The notes below the pieces were generated by a model. That model saw only the letters and a program-made list of their open reading frames with translations, searched no databases and was not told where the DNA came from. Below are positions 7,936 to 14,597 of a stretch of 64,000 nucleotides of DNA, one piece after another. Position 1 is the first letter of the stretch, and every line of letters begins with the position of its first letter. The position numbers and the translations under genes were made by a program. The stretch comes from Aurantimicrobium photophilum (lineage in GTDB: Bacteria > Actinomycetota > Actinomycetes > Actinomycetales > Microbacteriaceae). The stretch lies in assembly GCF_003194085.1 (NCBI RefSeq), contig NZ_CP023994.1:1054001-1118000 (forward strand). The letters are read 5' to 3'.

Positions 7936-7961
7936 CAGTCCAACTTTTGGGGAGCAGTTCA
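7936..7961 (-). repeat. IS right terminal inverted repeat
   Basis: On the minus strand it reads TGAACTGCTCCCCA then AAAGTTGGACTG, matching the left end at 22 of 26 positions. Confidence 0.9.
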
Positions 7962-7964
7962 GAT
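7962..7964. repeat. Target-site duplication GAT, right copy
   Basis: Matches GAT at 6522-6524. Together they mark the insertion point in the terminator loop. Confidence 0.75.
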
Positions 7965-7978
7965 GGCCAGGGAATCTT
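7965..7978 (+). terminator. Right arm of the IS-interrupted terminator
   Basis: GGCCAGGGAATCTT complements 6507-6520. It is followed by TGTCTG, a weak T tail. It also lies about where the -35 region of the orn promoter should be. Confidence 0.8.
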
Positions 7979-7994
7979 TGTCTGTGGGCACGCC

Positions 7995-8000
7995 TAGAAT
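7995..8000 (+). promoter_or_regulatory. orn: -10 box of leaderless orn promoter
   Basis: TAGAAT followed by TGAGGC and the orn ATG at 8007: exactly 6 nt and no SD. The box and spacer (TAGAATTGAGnC) are almost identical to those of ettA. It is 34 nt from the IS right end. Confidence 0.6.
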
Positions 8001-8006
8001 TGAGGC

Positions 8007-8621
8007 ATGGGAACACCGAATGAGTACATGGTCTGGATCGACTGCGAAATGACCGGACTCAACCTCGATGTTGATGAGCTTGTTGAAGTCGCTGTGATCA
8101 TTACCGACTCTGAGCTCAATGCCGTTCACGAAGGTTTCGACATCGTGATCAACCCCAGCCAGGCAGCCTTGGACAACATGGGTGAATTCGTCACCAACAT
8201 GCACACCACTTCAGGCCTGATTGAAGAAATTCCTCACGGTGTTTCGCTCGAAGAAGCAGAAACTCAGGTTCTTGCCTACATCAACGAGCATGTTCCCGAA
8301 GGCCAGAAGCCACCGATGTGTGGCAACTCGATTGGCACCGACCGAGCATTCATCGTTCGCTACATGCCTAACGTTGATGCCCGCCTGCACTATCGCAACA
8401 TCGACGTCTCCTCCTTGAAGGAACTTGCTCGTCGCTGGTATCCCCGCGTCTACTTTAACTCCCCCAGTAAAGACGGCGGCCACCGCGCTTTGGCAGATAT
8501 TCAAGAGTCCATTCGTGAGCTTGATTACTACCGTCAGGCACTTCTTGTGGCAGAGCCAGGCCCCAACTCTGAAGAGGCGGGCAAGATTTCTGCCGACATC
8601 GTGGCCAAGCACTCTTCCTAA
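8007..8621 (+). CDS. orn: Oligoribonuclease
   Basis: A 3'-5' exoribonuclease that degrades 2-5 nt RNAs and linear di-GMP to mononucleotides; DEDDh family, cytoplasmic dimer. Motif I is IDCEMTGLNLDVDELVE (Asp and Glu), motif II has CGNSIGTDRAFI, and motif III is GGHRALADIQES (His and Asp). At 204 residues it is slightly longer than the E. coli enzyme (181) because of a short polar C-terminal tail. It is transcribed from its own promoter just past the IS, with tRNA-His downstream. Confidence 0.97.
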   Translation: MGTPNEYMVWIDCEMTGLNLDVDELVEVAVIITDSELNAVHEGFDIVINPSQAALDNMGEFVTNMHTTSGLIEEIPHGVSLEEAETQVLAYINEHVPEGQKPPMCGNSIGTDRAFIVRYMPNVDARLHYRNIDVSSLKELARRWYPRVYFNSPSKDGGHRALADIQESIRELDYYRQALLVAEPGPNSEEAGKISADIVAKHSS

Positions 8622-8697
8622 GCACTGTTCTTCAGTTTTTGCCTCCGGGCGAAACGTGTAAGATTATTGAGTTGCCGATTCGTCGGAAGCACAACAT

Positions 8698-8774
8698 GGT
8701 GGGTATAGCTCAGTTGGTAGAGCGCCTGATTGTGGTTCAGGAGGTCGCGGGATCGATACCCGTTACTCACCCCA
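8698..8774 (+). tRNA. tRNA-His (anticodon GTG)
   Basis: Acceptor GTGGGTA pairs with TACTCAC, D arm GCTC/GAGC, anticodon stem CCTGA/TCAGG with loop TTGTGGT (anticodon GTG), T arm GCGGG-ATCGATA-CCCGT. An extra G at 8698 opposite discriminator C 8771 is the histidine-specific G-1. CCA is encoded at 8772-8774. Confidence 0.96.
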
Positions 8775-8782
8775 AAAAAATG

Positions 8783-8812
8783 AAAGCCCGGAGCTCTAAG
8801 CTCCGGGCTTTT
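8783..8812 (+). terminator. Rho-independent terminator after tRNA-His
   Basis: A perfect 13-bp stem (AAAGCCCGGAGCT) with a 3-nt loop CTA and a TTTT tail, starting 9 nt after the tRNA. Confidence 0.92.
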
Positions 8813-8924
8813 GTTATTCACTGAGAAAACTCAATTCCCATTTTTCTAGGTTATTTACCCCTTAATGACGAGGTGTTAACCCCTGTATGATTTCGAACAG
8901 GAAGTTTAACTGGGGGCAACCAAC

Positions 8925-9425
8925 GTGGCACGAAATTCTGTGAATGGCGATGCTGTGAACAGCGGCGACAATCTCGATCAACTGTTGAACGGTTTTCTAG
9001 CGCGTAATGAAGATCGCGCTGACCCCAACTATGTTCTGGAGCCCGTTGACTTCAGCACGCCCATTCCTGATCGGTTTGTCCGCATTCTGCGCGATTCCTC
9101 TTTTCCCGTCACCGAAGCTGACGTAAAGGAAGAAGTTGTTGAGTCAGAACCGGAGACCAATTCTGGCCTCATCCTCTTAGCTGAGAACTACGACAAGAAC
9201 TCACGAAAGAAACTCCAGAACGCACGTATTTTTAGCGTTATCGCTGGAGTAATTCTGTTTGTTTCCGTACTCATATTCTCAGCACTTGCTGGCAACATTC
9301 TTGCCGGAATAATTGTCGCTGTTCTGGCAGCTGTATTCATCGTGCTGAGCCGCACCTCGAAGAAGCAGGCCCACGAAATTCATCAGATCGCAGAAGCCCT
9401 CACACAGCCAGAAGAGACTTCTTAA
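8925..9425 (+). CDS. Small membrane protein of unknown function
   Basis: A 166-residue protein with a polar, acidic N-terminal half (residues 1-100, predicted cytoplasmic) and two adjacent transmembrane helices (ARIFSVIAGVILFVSVLIF and a following NILAGIIVAVLAAVFIVL stretch). A short charged tail ends the protein. This layout is common in actinobacterial DUF3040-like proteins, but I cannot confirm the family. The start is GTG at 8925 after a GGGGG SD-like run, with a -10 candidate TATGAT at 8886. Terminators flank the gene on both sides, so it is a single-gene unit. Confidence 0.82.
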   Translation: MARNSVNGDAVNSGDNLDQLLNGFLARNEDRADPNYVLEPVDFSTPIPDRFVRILRDSSFPVTEADVKEEVVESEPETNSGLILLAENYDKNSRKKLQNARIFSVIAGVILFVSVLIFSALAGNILAGIIVAVLAAVFIVLSRTSKKQAHEIHQIAEALTQPEETS

Positions 9426-9443
9426 GCCTTCTTTACTTACAGC

Positions 9444-9473
9444 AAAACCCCGGAGCAACAGCTCCGGGGTTTT
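9444..9473 (+). terminator. Bidirectional rho-independent terminator
   Basis: A perfect 13-bp stem AAAACCCCGGAGC / GCTCCGGGGTTTT with loop AACA. It has T runs on both strands and lies between convergent genes ending at 9425 and 9495. Confidence 0.92.
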
Positions 9474-9494
9474 GTCGTTGTCTGAGGGGAACGT

Positions 9495-9755
9495 TTACTC
9501 GTTCTCGTCTTCCGAGGTGTAGGTGTCGCTTGCAGGTTCGTTGAAGGTGTAACGAACGTGGAGCTTGCCAGCAACTTCGCGGGTGTCCACGGCGAAGTAA
9601 CGGAAGATGGACTCAATACCGTCGACGAGTGCAACCTCGCTGAGCTTTTCATCGTGGGTTCCACGAACAAGAACGCGCTCTTCTGCGGTTCCTGCAAGAG
9701 GGCCGTCAACGAACTCGGCGGTGAAGTAGACGTCGGTGCGATCTGAAGTAGTCAT
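9495..9755 (-). CDS. Conserved small acidic protein, function unknown
   Basis: An 86-residue soluble protein, strongly acidic at the C terminus (ending SDTYTSEDENE), with beta-rich segments such as DVYFTAEFVDGPLAG and LHVRYTFNEP. I do not recognise a named family. A TAATCT box lies exactly 6 nt before the ATG, and its first TAA is the stop codon of the kinase gene upstream, so it can be transcribed separately from the thiamine operon as a leaderless mRNA. Confidence 0.75.
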   Translation of the reverse strand: MTTSDRTDVYFTAEFVDGPLAGTAEERVLVRGTHDEKLSEVALVDGIESIFRYFAVDTREVAGKLHVRYTFNEPASDTYTSEDENE

Positions 9756-9761
9756 ACTTCT

Positions 9762-9767
9762 AGATTA
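9762..9767 (-). promoter_or_regulatory. -10 box of leaderless promoter, overlapping the kinase stop codon
   Basis: TAATCT on the minus strand, then AGAAGT and ATG at 9755. The TAA at 9767-9765 is also the stop codon of the kinase gene. Confidence 0.55.
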
Positions 9768-10349
9768 CTCGCTTGCGGAGACTTCTAAGGTCGCTATGGC
9801 CCGGGGGTTGTGGAGAGAGATAAAGTTCTCAAACTGGGCATCCCACTGAGTCCAGTGTTCAGCAAAGTTCTCACCCACCCGTGAGAGTGCTCGTTCTCTG
9901 CGCAGTTCTGTCTCAGCATCAAGCCAAATGCGCACTTGAGAGAGCGACTGGCTCTCCTGAGACATAGAACCACACCCTTCAATGAGCAATGGTTCGAGTG
10001 AGTCCACAGAATGCCATTCTGCGAATGATCTGGTTTTCCAGTCATAGCGCTGCCAGTGTGTGTCAGCACCTGTGGCTCGCTCGGTGAGCATTGCAAGGGC
10101 TTTGGCAGCCCCTTCCGCCAAGCCATCCCAGCCTGGGTAGAGGTCATCCATATGAACCACCTGAAGCTTCACTGCAGAATTCCAGTGCTGCTCAATCTCC
10201 GCAGTGAGCGTGGTCTTCCCCGACCCACTCGGGCCATCAATGAGGAAGGTGGGCGCGGGAGCACGGCGGTCGTGCTTGACCGCGTCGTCATAGGCCAGAG
10301 CACGCTCGTGAATATGAGCCGTGATCTGAGAAAGGTCAGGAGATAACAA
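9765..10349 (-). CDS. P-loop nucleoside/uridine kinase-like protein in the thiamine operon
   Basis: A 194-residue NTPase with Walker A GPSGSGKTTL (residues ~39-48) and a Walker-B-like VVHMDDLYPGW, the arrangement seen in uridine kinase-like and related small-molecule kinases. It overlaps the EcfT gene by 14 nt and probably starts at TTG 10349 behind GGAGCG, so it is translationally coupled to a TPP-riboswitch transporter operon. That context suggests phosphorylation of an imported thiamine precursor, but no substrate residues are diagnostic. Its 585-nt frame is intact. Confidence 0.82.
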   Translation of the reverse strand: MLSPDLSQITAHIHERALAYDDAVKHDRRAPAPTFLIDGPSGSGKTTLTAEIEQHWNSAVKLQVVHMDDLYPGWDGLAEGAAKALAMLTERATGADTHWQRYDWKTRSFAEWHSVDSLEPLLIEGCGSMSQESQSLSQVRIWLDAETELRRERALSRVGENFAEHWTQWDAQFENFISLHNPRAIATLEVSASE

Positions 10350-11094
10350 AGTTCCACGCTCCAGTCATAACCGCCATCATGACAGCAATAATTGCAATTA
10401 CTGCTGCTCCCACAACGAACCAGGCATCTCTGGGGGTGAACCTGGCGATTCTGGCCCAGGTTCGTTGTACAGGAGCATCAAAGGCTCGTGCCTCCATAGC
10501 GGTGGCAAGCAGGCTTCCTCTGCGCACCGCAATTGTCAAGAGCGCCATGGCCTGATTCCCCAGTCTTCCCAGTGCGGCAATGGGTCCACCGCCATCAGCA
10601 ATGCCGCGTGCACGACGAGCCAAGCGCAGCATCTGCCAGTCCTGTCGCATGAGTCCCAGCATGCGAATAGCAGCTAGTGCTCCTATGACAAAGCGGGCAG
10701 GCAATTTCCACATCTGCGCAAGGCCATCTGCAAGATCGGTGGGGTCTGTCGTGGCGAACAGAACGACCGCAGGAAGCGCCACCGCAAGAATTCTAAGAGT
10801 GATGGTGACAGCTAAGGCCACTTCACCTTTGGAGATATTCCAGGGACCAACAACAAGTACGACATCTCCCTCATCTCTGCCATAGAGCAATCCCGAGAGC
10901 CCAGCGAAGGGTGCTGCAATCAAGAGTGGAGTCAGAATTCGAAGGAGTCTCCGAGCGGGCACACCTGCCCAAGGCAGCAGTGCGAGCTCGAAGACCAACG
11001 CGACAAGGGCAGACACAGGATCTAGCGAGAGTAAGAGAACAATGCCGAGGATTCCTGCAGCACACAGCTTTGCCAGAGGACTAATCGTGGTCAT
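10336..11094 (-). CDS. ECF transporter transmembrane (T) component, YkoC/CbiQ type
   Basis: A 252-residue integral membrane scaffold of an energy-coupling-factor importer. It has several hydrophobic helices at the N terminus and the T-component coupling signatures with Ala-Arg-Gly: LARRARGIADG near residue 160 and a second AMEARAFDAP near residue 197, which contact the two ATPase domains. Its start overlaps the end of the EcfA gene (ATGA). It works with the fused ATPase and the YkoE-type S component. Confidence 0.93.
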   Translation of the reverse strand: MTTISPLAKLCAAGILGIVLLLSLDPVSALVALVFELALLPWAGVPARRLLRILTPLLIAAPFAGLSGLLYGRDEGDVVLVVGPWNISKGEVALAVTITLRILAVALPAVVLFATTDPTDLADGLAQMWKLPARFVIGALAAIRMLGLMRQDWQMLRLARRARGIADGGGPIAALGRLGNQAMALLTIAVRRGSLLATAMEARAFDAPVQRTWARIARFTPRDAWFVVGAAVIAIIAVMMAVMTGAWNFVIS

Positions 11095-12521
11095 TGCTCA
11101 CCGCCCAACTTCAACACGGTATCTGCCGCTGCCTGCACGAATGCTTCATCGTGGGTAATGGCGACGATGCCGTGACCTTCGGCACGAAGTTCACTCAACA
11201 GCGAGACCATCTCTGCCCAGGTCACGGCATCCTGACCGAATGTGGGCTCATCCAGGATGAGTAAGCGAGGCTTTGTGGCCAAAGCTGTTCCTACCGAGAG
11301 CCTGCGCTGTTGGCCACCAGAAAGAGTGAAGGGATGTGCATCGGCCAGTTCAGTCAGATGCAGTCGTTCGAGGAGTTCCTCTACTCGATCGTCAATCTCA
11401 TTCTGAGACAGCCCCTGAGCCCGAGGACCAGCAGAAAGCTCAGCTCGAACAGTGGCAGCAATAAATTGCTGCTCGGGTGCTTGGAAAACACTGCCGATTC
11501 TCGTGAGCAGTTCACGAGAGCGCCAGGCGTAAGGATTCGATGACCTGGCAGTGGTTTGGAGCTCAGTAGAAGCAACAACCGCTCCACTCTGGGCAGGGAT
11601 GAGTCCACCCAAGGTCAATGCCAGTGCTGTTTTTCCAGCACCATTGGCTCCTGTAATGGCCAGTATCTCGCCGGCATGAATATTCACATTCACAGGCTGG
11701 GTCGATTGTGTGCTTCCTGGATATCCAGCACACAGGTTCTGCGCCGTGAGGAGCACCGGTGAACCTCTGTGTTGAGGCGCACGTGGAATCTGAGTGTGAG
11801 GAAGCCATACGCCGGAGGCTTCTAATACCGAAGCCGTTTCTGGGGGCAACGAGTGAGGCGCTCCATCCCACAGCACACCCTCAGCTCCCAGAACAATGAT
11901 TCGAGTGGCAAAGTCCCACCAGAGATCCACTCGGTGTTCCACCATCACGATGGTGGCTCCGGTTGCATCTGCCACGGTTGTGACTGCGTCCTTGAGTGCT
12001 CTCGCTCCAGCAGGATCAAGGTTTGCTGTGGGCTCGTCCAGGGCAATGATTTCTGGCTTCATGGCGAGAACACCGGCCAAGGCCAATCGTTGTTTCTGGC
12101 CACCTGAGAGTGTTGAGGTGGAATGACTTAATGGAACATGAAGCCCCACCAGCCCGAGAGCTTCATCAACCCGTTCCCAGATTTCTTCGCGGGGAACACC
12201 GAGGTTCTCACAGCCAAAAGCGACATCGTCGCCCACGCGTTCCAAGATGACCTGGTTCTCAGGGTCTTGAAGAACAAGCCCCACAGTTCCACGAGACTGC
12301 TCCGGGGCAGCTCCGTTGATGTGAAGAGAGCCACTCTGGGTACCTTCGTCTTCACCGAGTACACCAGCGAGAGCTCGCAACAGCGTGCTCTTACCAACAC
12401 CGGAAGCTCCCAGCAGGAGAACTCTCTCCCCCGCATTCACCTCACAGGAGATGTTGGTCAACGCTGGAGCAGGGCGGGCAGCGAACTGCCAACCCCACCC
12501 CTGCGCTGAAAATGTTGCCAC
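11091..12521 (-). CDS. ECF transporter ATPase, two fused ABC domains (YkoD type)
   Basis: A 476-residue protein with two complete ATPase domains. The first has Walker A GASGVGKST, signature LSGGQKQR and Walker B IIALDEPTANLD. The second has GANGAGKTA, LSGGQQRR and LLILDEPTFGQD. The fusion replaces the usual EcfA1/EcfA2 pair. It begins 1 nt after the S-component gene ends and overlaps ecfT by 4 nt, so the subunits are made together. It powers uptake, most likely of hydroxymethylpyrimidine or thiamine, as set by the riboswitch and YkoE. Confidence 0.95.
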   Translation of the reverse strand: MATFSAQGWGWQFAARPAPALTNISCEVNAGERVLLLGASGVGKSTLLRALAGVLGEDEGTQSGSLHINGAAPEQSRGTVGLVLQDPENQVILERVGDDVAFGCENLGVPREEIWERVDEALGLVGLHVPLSHSTSTLSGGQKQRLALAGVLAMKPEIIALDEPTANLDPAGARALKDAVTTVADATGATIVMVEHRVDLWWDFATRIIVLGAEGVLWDGAPHSLPPETASVLEASGVWLPHTQIPRAPQHRGSPVLLTAQNLCAGYPGSTQSTQPVNVNIHAGEILAITGANGAGKTALALTLGGLIPAQSGAVVASTELQTTARSSNPYAWRSRELLTRIGSVFQAPEQQFIAATVRAELSAGPRAQGLSQNEIDDRVEELLERLHLTELADAHPFTLSGGQQRRLSVGTALATKPRLLILDEPTFGQDAVTWAEMVSLLSELRAEGHGIVAITHDEAFVQAAADTVLKLGGEQ

Positions 12522-13106
12522 TTAGTTCTGGCGTCCCGCAGCGAATCTGCTGAGTGCACCAGCGCGAGCTAGCCCGCGCACAATGAACCAGGGAACCACC
12601 CCACCAAGAACAGCACCAGAAATGATGCCGCAAATGACGTAGACAGTCTGGAATCCAGCATCAACGCCGGGGTACCAGACAACCAAGTCATTGATGCTCA
12701 TGGCTACACCAGCTCCTGCACCAGCCAGAACAGCGGTGAACACGTTCCAGTTGGCATAAAGGAAGAGGGCAAAGACCAGCTCAGCGCCAAGGCCCTGAAC
12801 CAGTCCTGACATCAGGGTTCCAAAACCCCATTGGCTCCCGATCAAAGCCGAGACGGTTGCCGCGATGAGTTCGGTAAAGATGGCCGCACCGGGCTTGCGC
12901 ACGATGAGTCCGCCGAGCACGGCAGCAAAGAGCCAGCCACCGCCCAGCAGGGCGGTCAGGCCTGGCGTTGCTGCCAGAGCTGCAGAGAGAGGACCATAGG
13001 CCAATCCCCATGCCCAGAAGATGATTCCAGAAGCGACTCCGATAACGCTTGCCACGACAATATCGACGGTGCGCCAGCGGAACTTGTTAACAGGTGTTGC
13101 GTGCAC
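12522..13106 (-). CDS. ECF transporter substrate-binding (S) component, YkoE type (thiamine/HMP)
   Basis: A 194-residue membrane protein with about six helices that resembles YkoE, the specificity subunit of the YkoEDC thiamine-precursor transporter. It begins with FRWRTVDIVVASVIGVASG and has conserved FWAWGLAYGP and YANWNVFTA stretches. It is the first gene after the TPP riboswitch and directly abuts the ATPase gene. An SD AAAGGGG precedes the ATG. No YkoF-like thiamine-binding gene follows. Confidence 0.93.
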   Translation of the reverse strand: MHATPVNKFRWRTVDIVVASVIGVASGIIFWAWGLAYGPLSAALAATPGLTALLGGGWLFAAVLGGLIVRKPGAAIFTELIAATVSALIGSQWGFGTLMSGLVQGLGAELVFALFLYANWNVFTAVLAGAGAGVAMSINDLVVWYPGVDAGFQTVYVICGIISGAVLGGVVPWFIVRGLARAGALSRFAAGRQN

Positions 13107-13149
13107 TTTCGTGCCCCTTTCAGTAGAAATGAGGGCACGGGATAATCGT

Positions 13150-13250
13150 TGAGAATGCCTCCCTGCGCTGGCATGATCCAGATCAGGTTCGACGGTCGGA
13201 AGTTACGGAACTTCCCTCTCAGCCCGGTGTACCGGACTCCCGTGTGGGCT
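13150..13250 (-). promoter_or_regulatory. TPP (thiamine pyrophosphate) riboswitch
   Basis: All conserved THI-box parts are visible on the minus strand: the P1 start CACACGGGAG, the pyrimidine-sensor CTGAGAGGG, the pyrophosphate-arm GACCGTCGAACCTGAT, then CTGGATCATGCCAGCG and the closing AGGGAGG. It lies about 45 nt upstream of the ykoE start and should turn the operon off when TPP is high. Its first ~30 nt overlap the last codons of dinB, whose TGA stop is inside the CTGAGA motif. Confidence 0.95.
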
Positions 13251-14385
13251 CTATCTTACGCAGTAACGAGGCCGGACGAACACTAGCTGGGCCAAACTTT
13301 TGATCTACCTGGTCAATGACGATTTCAGCATCCTTCCAAGGATCTGTTTCGTCTTCCCATAAAGACAGCTGCTGCCCACCTGCTTCAACCAGCCCTGCAG
13401 AACGAACGCCAATCAATCGAACAGCACGTCCACCGATGCGCAGGTCATCCAGGAGCTCACAGACAATCTTGTGAATCTCCCTGCCCACGCTCGTGGCTTC
13501 TGGAAGAGTGCGTGAACGCGTCAGGGATTCGAGGTCAGAGAAGGTGACCTTGAGGCCGATTGTTCGAGCCTCGAGCTGCGCTTTGCGCAGCTGGGCTCCA
13601 ACATGATCTGCTTGGAACAACAAGGTTGCTTTGAGCTTCTCGATATCTGTCACATCCTCGTTGAAGGTGTGTTCCTTACCAATGGACTTATCTGCCTTTT
13701 CGCTGTTCACCGGGCGAGGATCACGCGCCCAAGCCAGTGCATAGAGGTGAGAACCAGCAGCTTGCCCCAGTGCTGCAATCAAACTCTGTTCAGGTGAATG
13801 AGCAACATCGGACACAGTGTGGAGTCCGCGCTTGTTTAACACCTCTGCAGTCTTCTTTCCCACACCCCAAAGCGCATCAATGGGAAGGGGGTGTAGGAAT
13901 TTCAGAGTGTCCTCTTCGGGAACGATCAAGAGCCCATTGGGCTTGGATTTGGTGGAGGCCAGTTTGGCGACAAACTTCGTACTCGCAACCCCCACAGAAC
14001 AGGGCAAACCTGTTTCCTCAAACACGCGCTGTTTGATTTGAGCTGCAATCTGCTCAGGTGTGCCGAAGATCTTGATGGCTCCAGAGACATCAAGGAATGC
14101 CTCATCAATAGACAGTTGCTCCACCAATGGTGTGAAGTCATTGAACACCTTCATCACCAGGCGCGAGTAATGACGGTATTTCTCAAAGTGGGGTTCCAAA
14201 ACAATGACGTTCGGAACAAGACGCTTGGCATTCGTCAACGGCATCGCCGAACGAATGCCTAAAGCACGAGCCTCATAGGTGGCACTGGTCACCACAGAGC
14301 GCGGTGAATCATGGGCAACAACAGCGGGTTTGCCGCGCACCTCTGGCCTGTCTAATACCTCCACAGACGCGAAGAACGCGTCCAT
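13219..14385 (-). CDS. dinB: DNA polymerase IV (Y-family, translesion)
   Basis: Error-prone lesion-bypass polymerase: palm motif MDAFFASVE, catalytic LSIDEAFLD, helix-hairpin-helix LWGVGKKTAEVLNKRG, and a little-finger domain to the C terminus. The given start (ATG 14385) is the first standard start codon, but it drops the preceding conserved I-L-H-V-D, whose Asp is a catalytic metal ligand. The frame is open upstream to a TGA near 14478, with no ATG, GTG or TTG. Translation may begin at ATT 14412 (GAAGG 4 nt upstream) or ATT 14400. The C terminus is inside the TPP riboswitch, and there is no beta-clamp motif beyond QLSLWED. Confidence 0.9.
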   Translation of the reverse strand: MDAFFASVEVLDRPEVRGKPAVVAHDSPRSVVTSATYEARALGIRSAMPLTNAKRLVPNVIVLEPHFEKYRHYSRLVMKVFNDFTPLVEQLSIDEAFLDVSGAIKIFGTPEQIAAQIKQRVFEETGLPCSVGVASTKFVAKLASTKSKPNGLLIVPEEDTLKFLHPLPIDALWGVGKKTAEVLNKRGLHTVSDVAHSPEQSLIAALGQAAGSHLYALAWARDPRPVNSEKADKSIGKEHTFNEDVTDIEKLKATLLFQADHVGAQLRKAQLEARTIGLKVTFSDLESLTRSRTLPEATSVGREIHKIVCELLDDLRIGGRAVRLIGVRSAGLVEAGGQQLSLWEDETDPWKDAEIVIDQVDQKFGPASVRPASLLRKIEPTRESGTPG

Positions 14386-14411
14386 GTCGACATGAAGAAT
14401 CGAGGAGGTAA

Positions 14412-14585
14412 TTATGCCTTCAGGAAGCGACGCATGGGCAAGCCAAACGACAAGGTGAAAGCGATGATTCCGGCGGTGAAGGTGACTAGTTCGTAGCCAG
14501 CAAACTCAGGAGTGAACGCTGCACCCATAAGCCAGAAGCTTGCTACCAGCAGGGCGAACGAAACAATAAATTCAACGATGCGCAT
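14412..14585 (-). CDS. Small two-helix membrane protein (57 aa)
   Basis: An open frame of 57 residues between gatB and dinB. It reads MRIVEFIVSFALLVASFWLM as a first transmembrane helix, a short loop around FTPEFAGYE, a second helix (LVTFTAGIIAFTLSFGL), and a basic end PMRRFLKA that suggests both ends are in the cytoplasm. A TAAACT box lies exactly 6 nt before the ATG, supporting expression as a leaderless gene. I do not recognise a family. Its stop codon region is where dinB translation probably begins, so the two may be coupled. Confidence 0.72.
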   Translation of the reverse strand: MRIVEFIVSFALLVASFWLMGAAFTPEFAGYELVTFTAGIIAFTLSFGLPMRRFLKA

Positions 14586-14591
14586 GATTAC

Positions 14592-14597
14592 AGTTTA
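14592..14597 (-). promoter_or_regulatory. -10 box of leaderless promoter, overlapping the gatB stop codon
   Basis: TAAACT on the minus strand. Its TAA (14597-14595) is the gatB stop, followed by GTAATC and the ATG of the 57-aa membrane protein. Confidence 0.55.

Larger units (their letters stand above)
6525..7961 (-). mobile_element. IS3-family insertion sequence (IS150-like), apparently intact
   Basis: A 1437-bp element bounded by 26-bp imperfect inverted repeats (22 of 26 identical, both starting TGAACTG and containing AAAGTTGGAC), with a GAT target duplication. It holds orfA and orfB on the minus strand joined by an A7 slippery site. Both frames are open, DDE residues are present, and the ends and duplication are clean, so it looks complete and recently inserted. 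Orientation is orfA at the right end, reading towards the aldehyde dehydrogenase gene. Confidence 0.95.

Noticed and set aside
6525-7961. Longer IS ends including the AAGATTCCCTGGCC arms
   Set aside because: The arms are outside the GAT duplication and form a terminator on their own, so they belong to the target.
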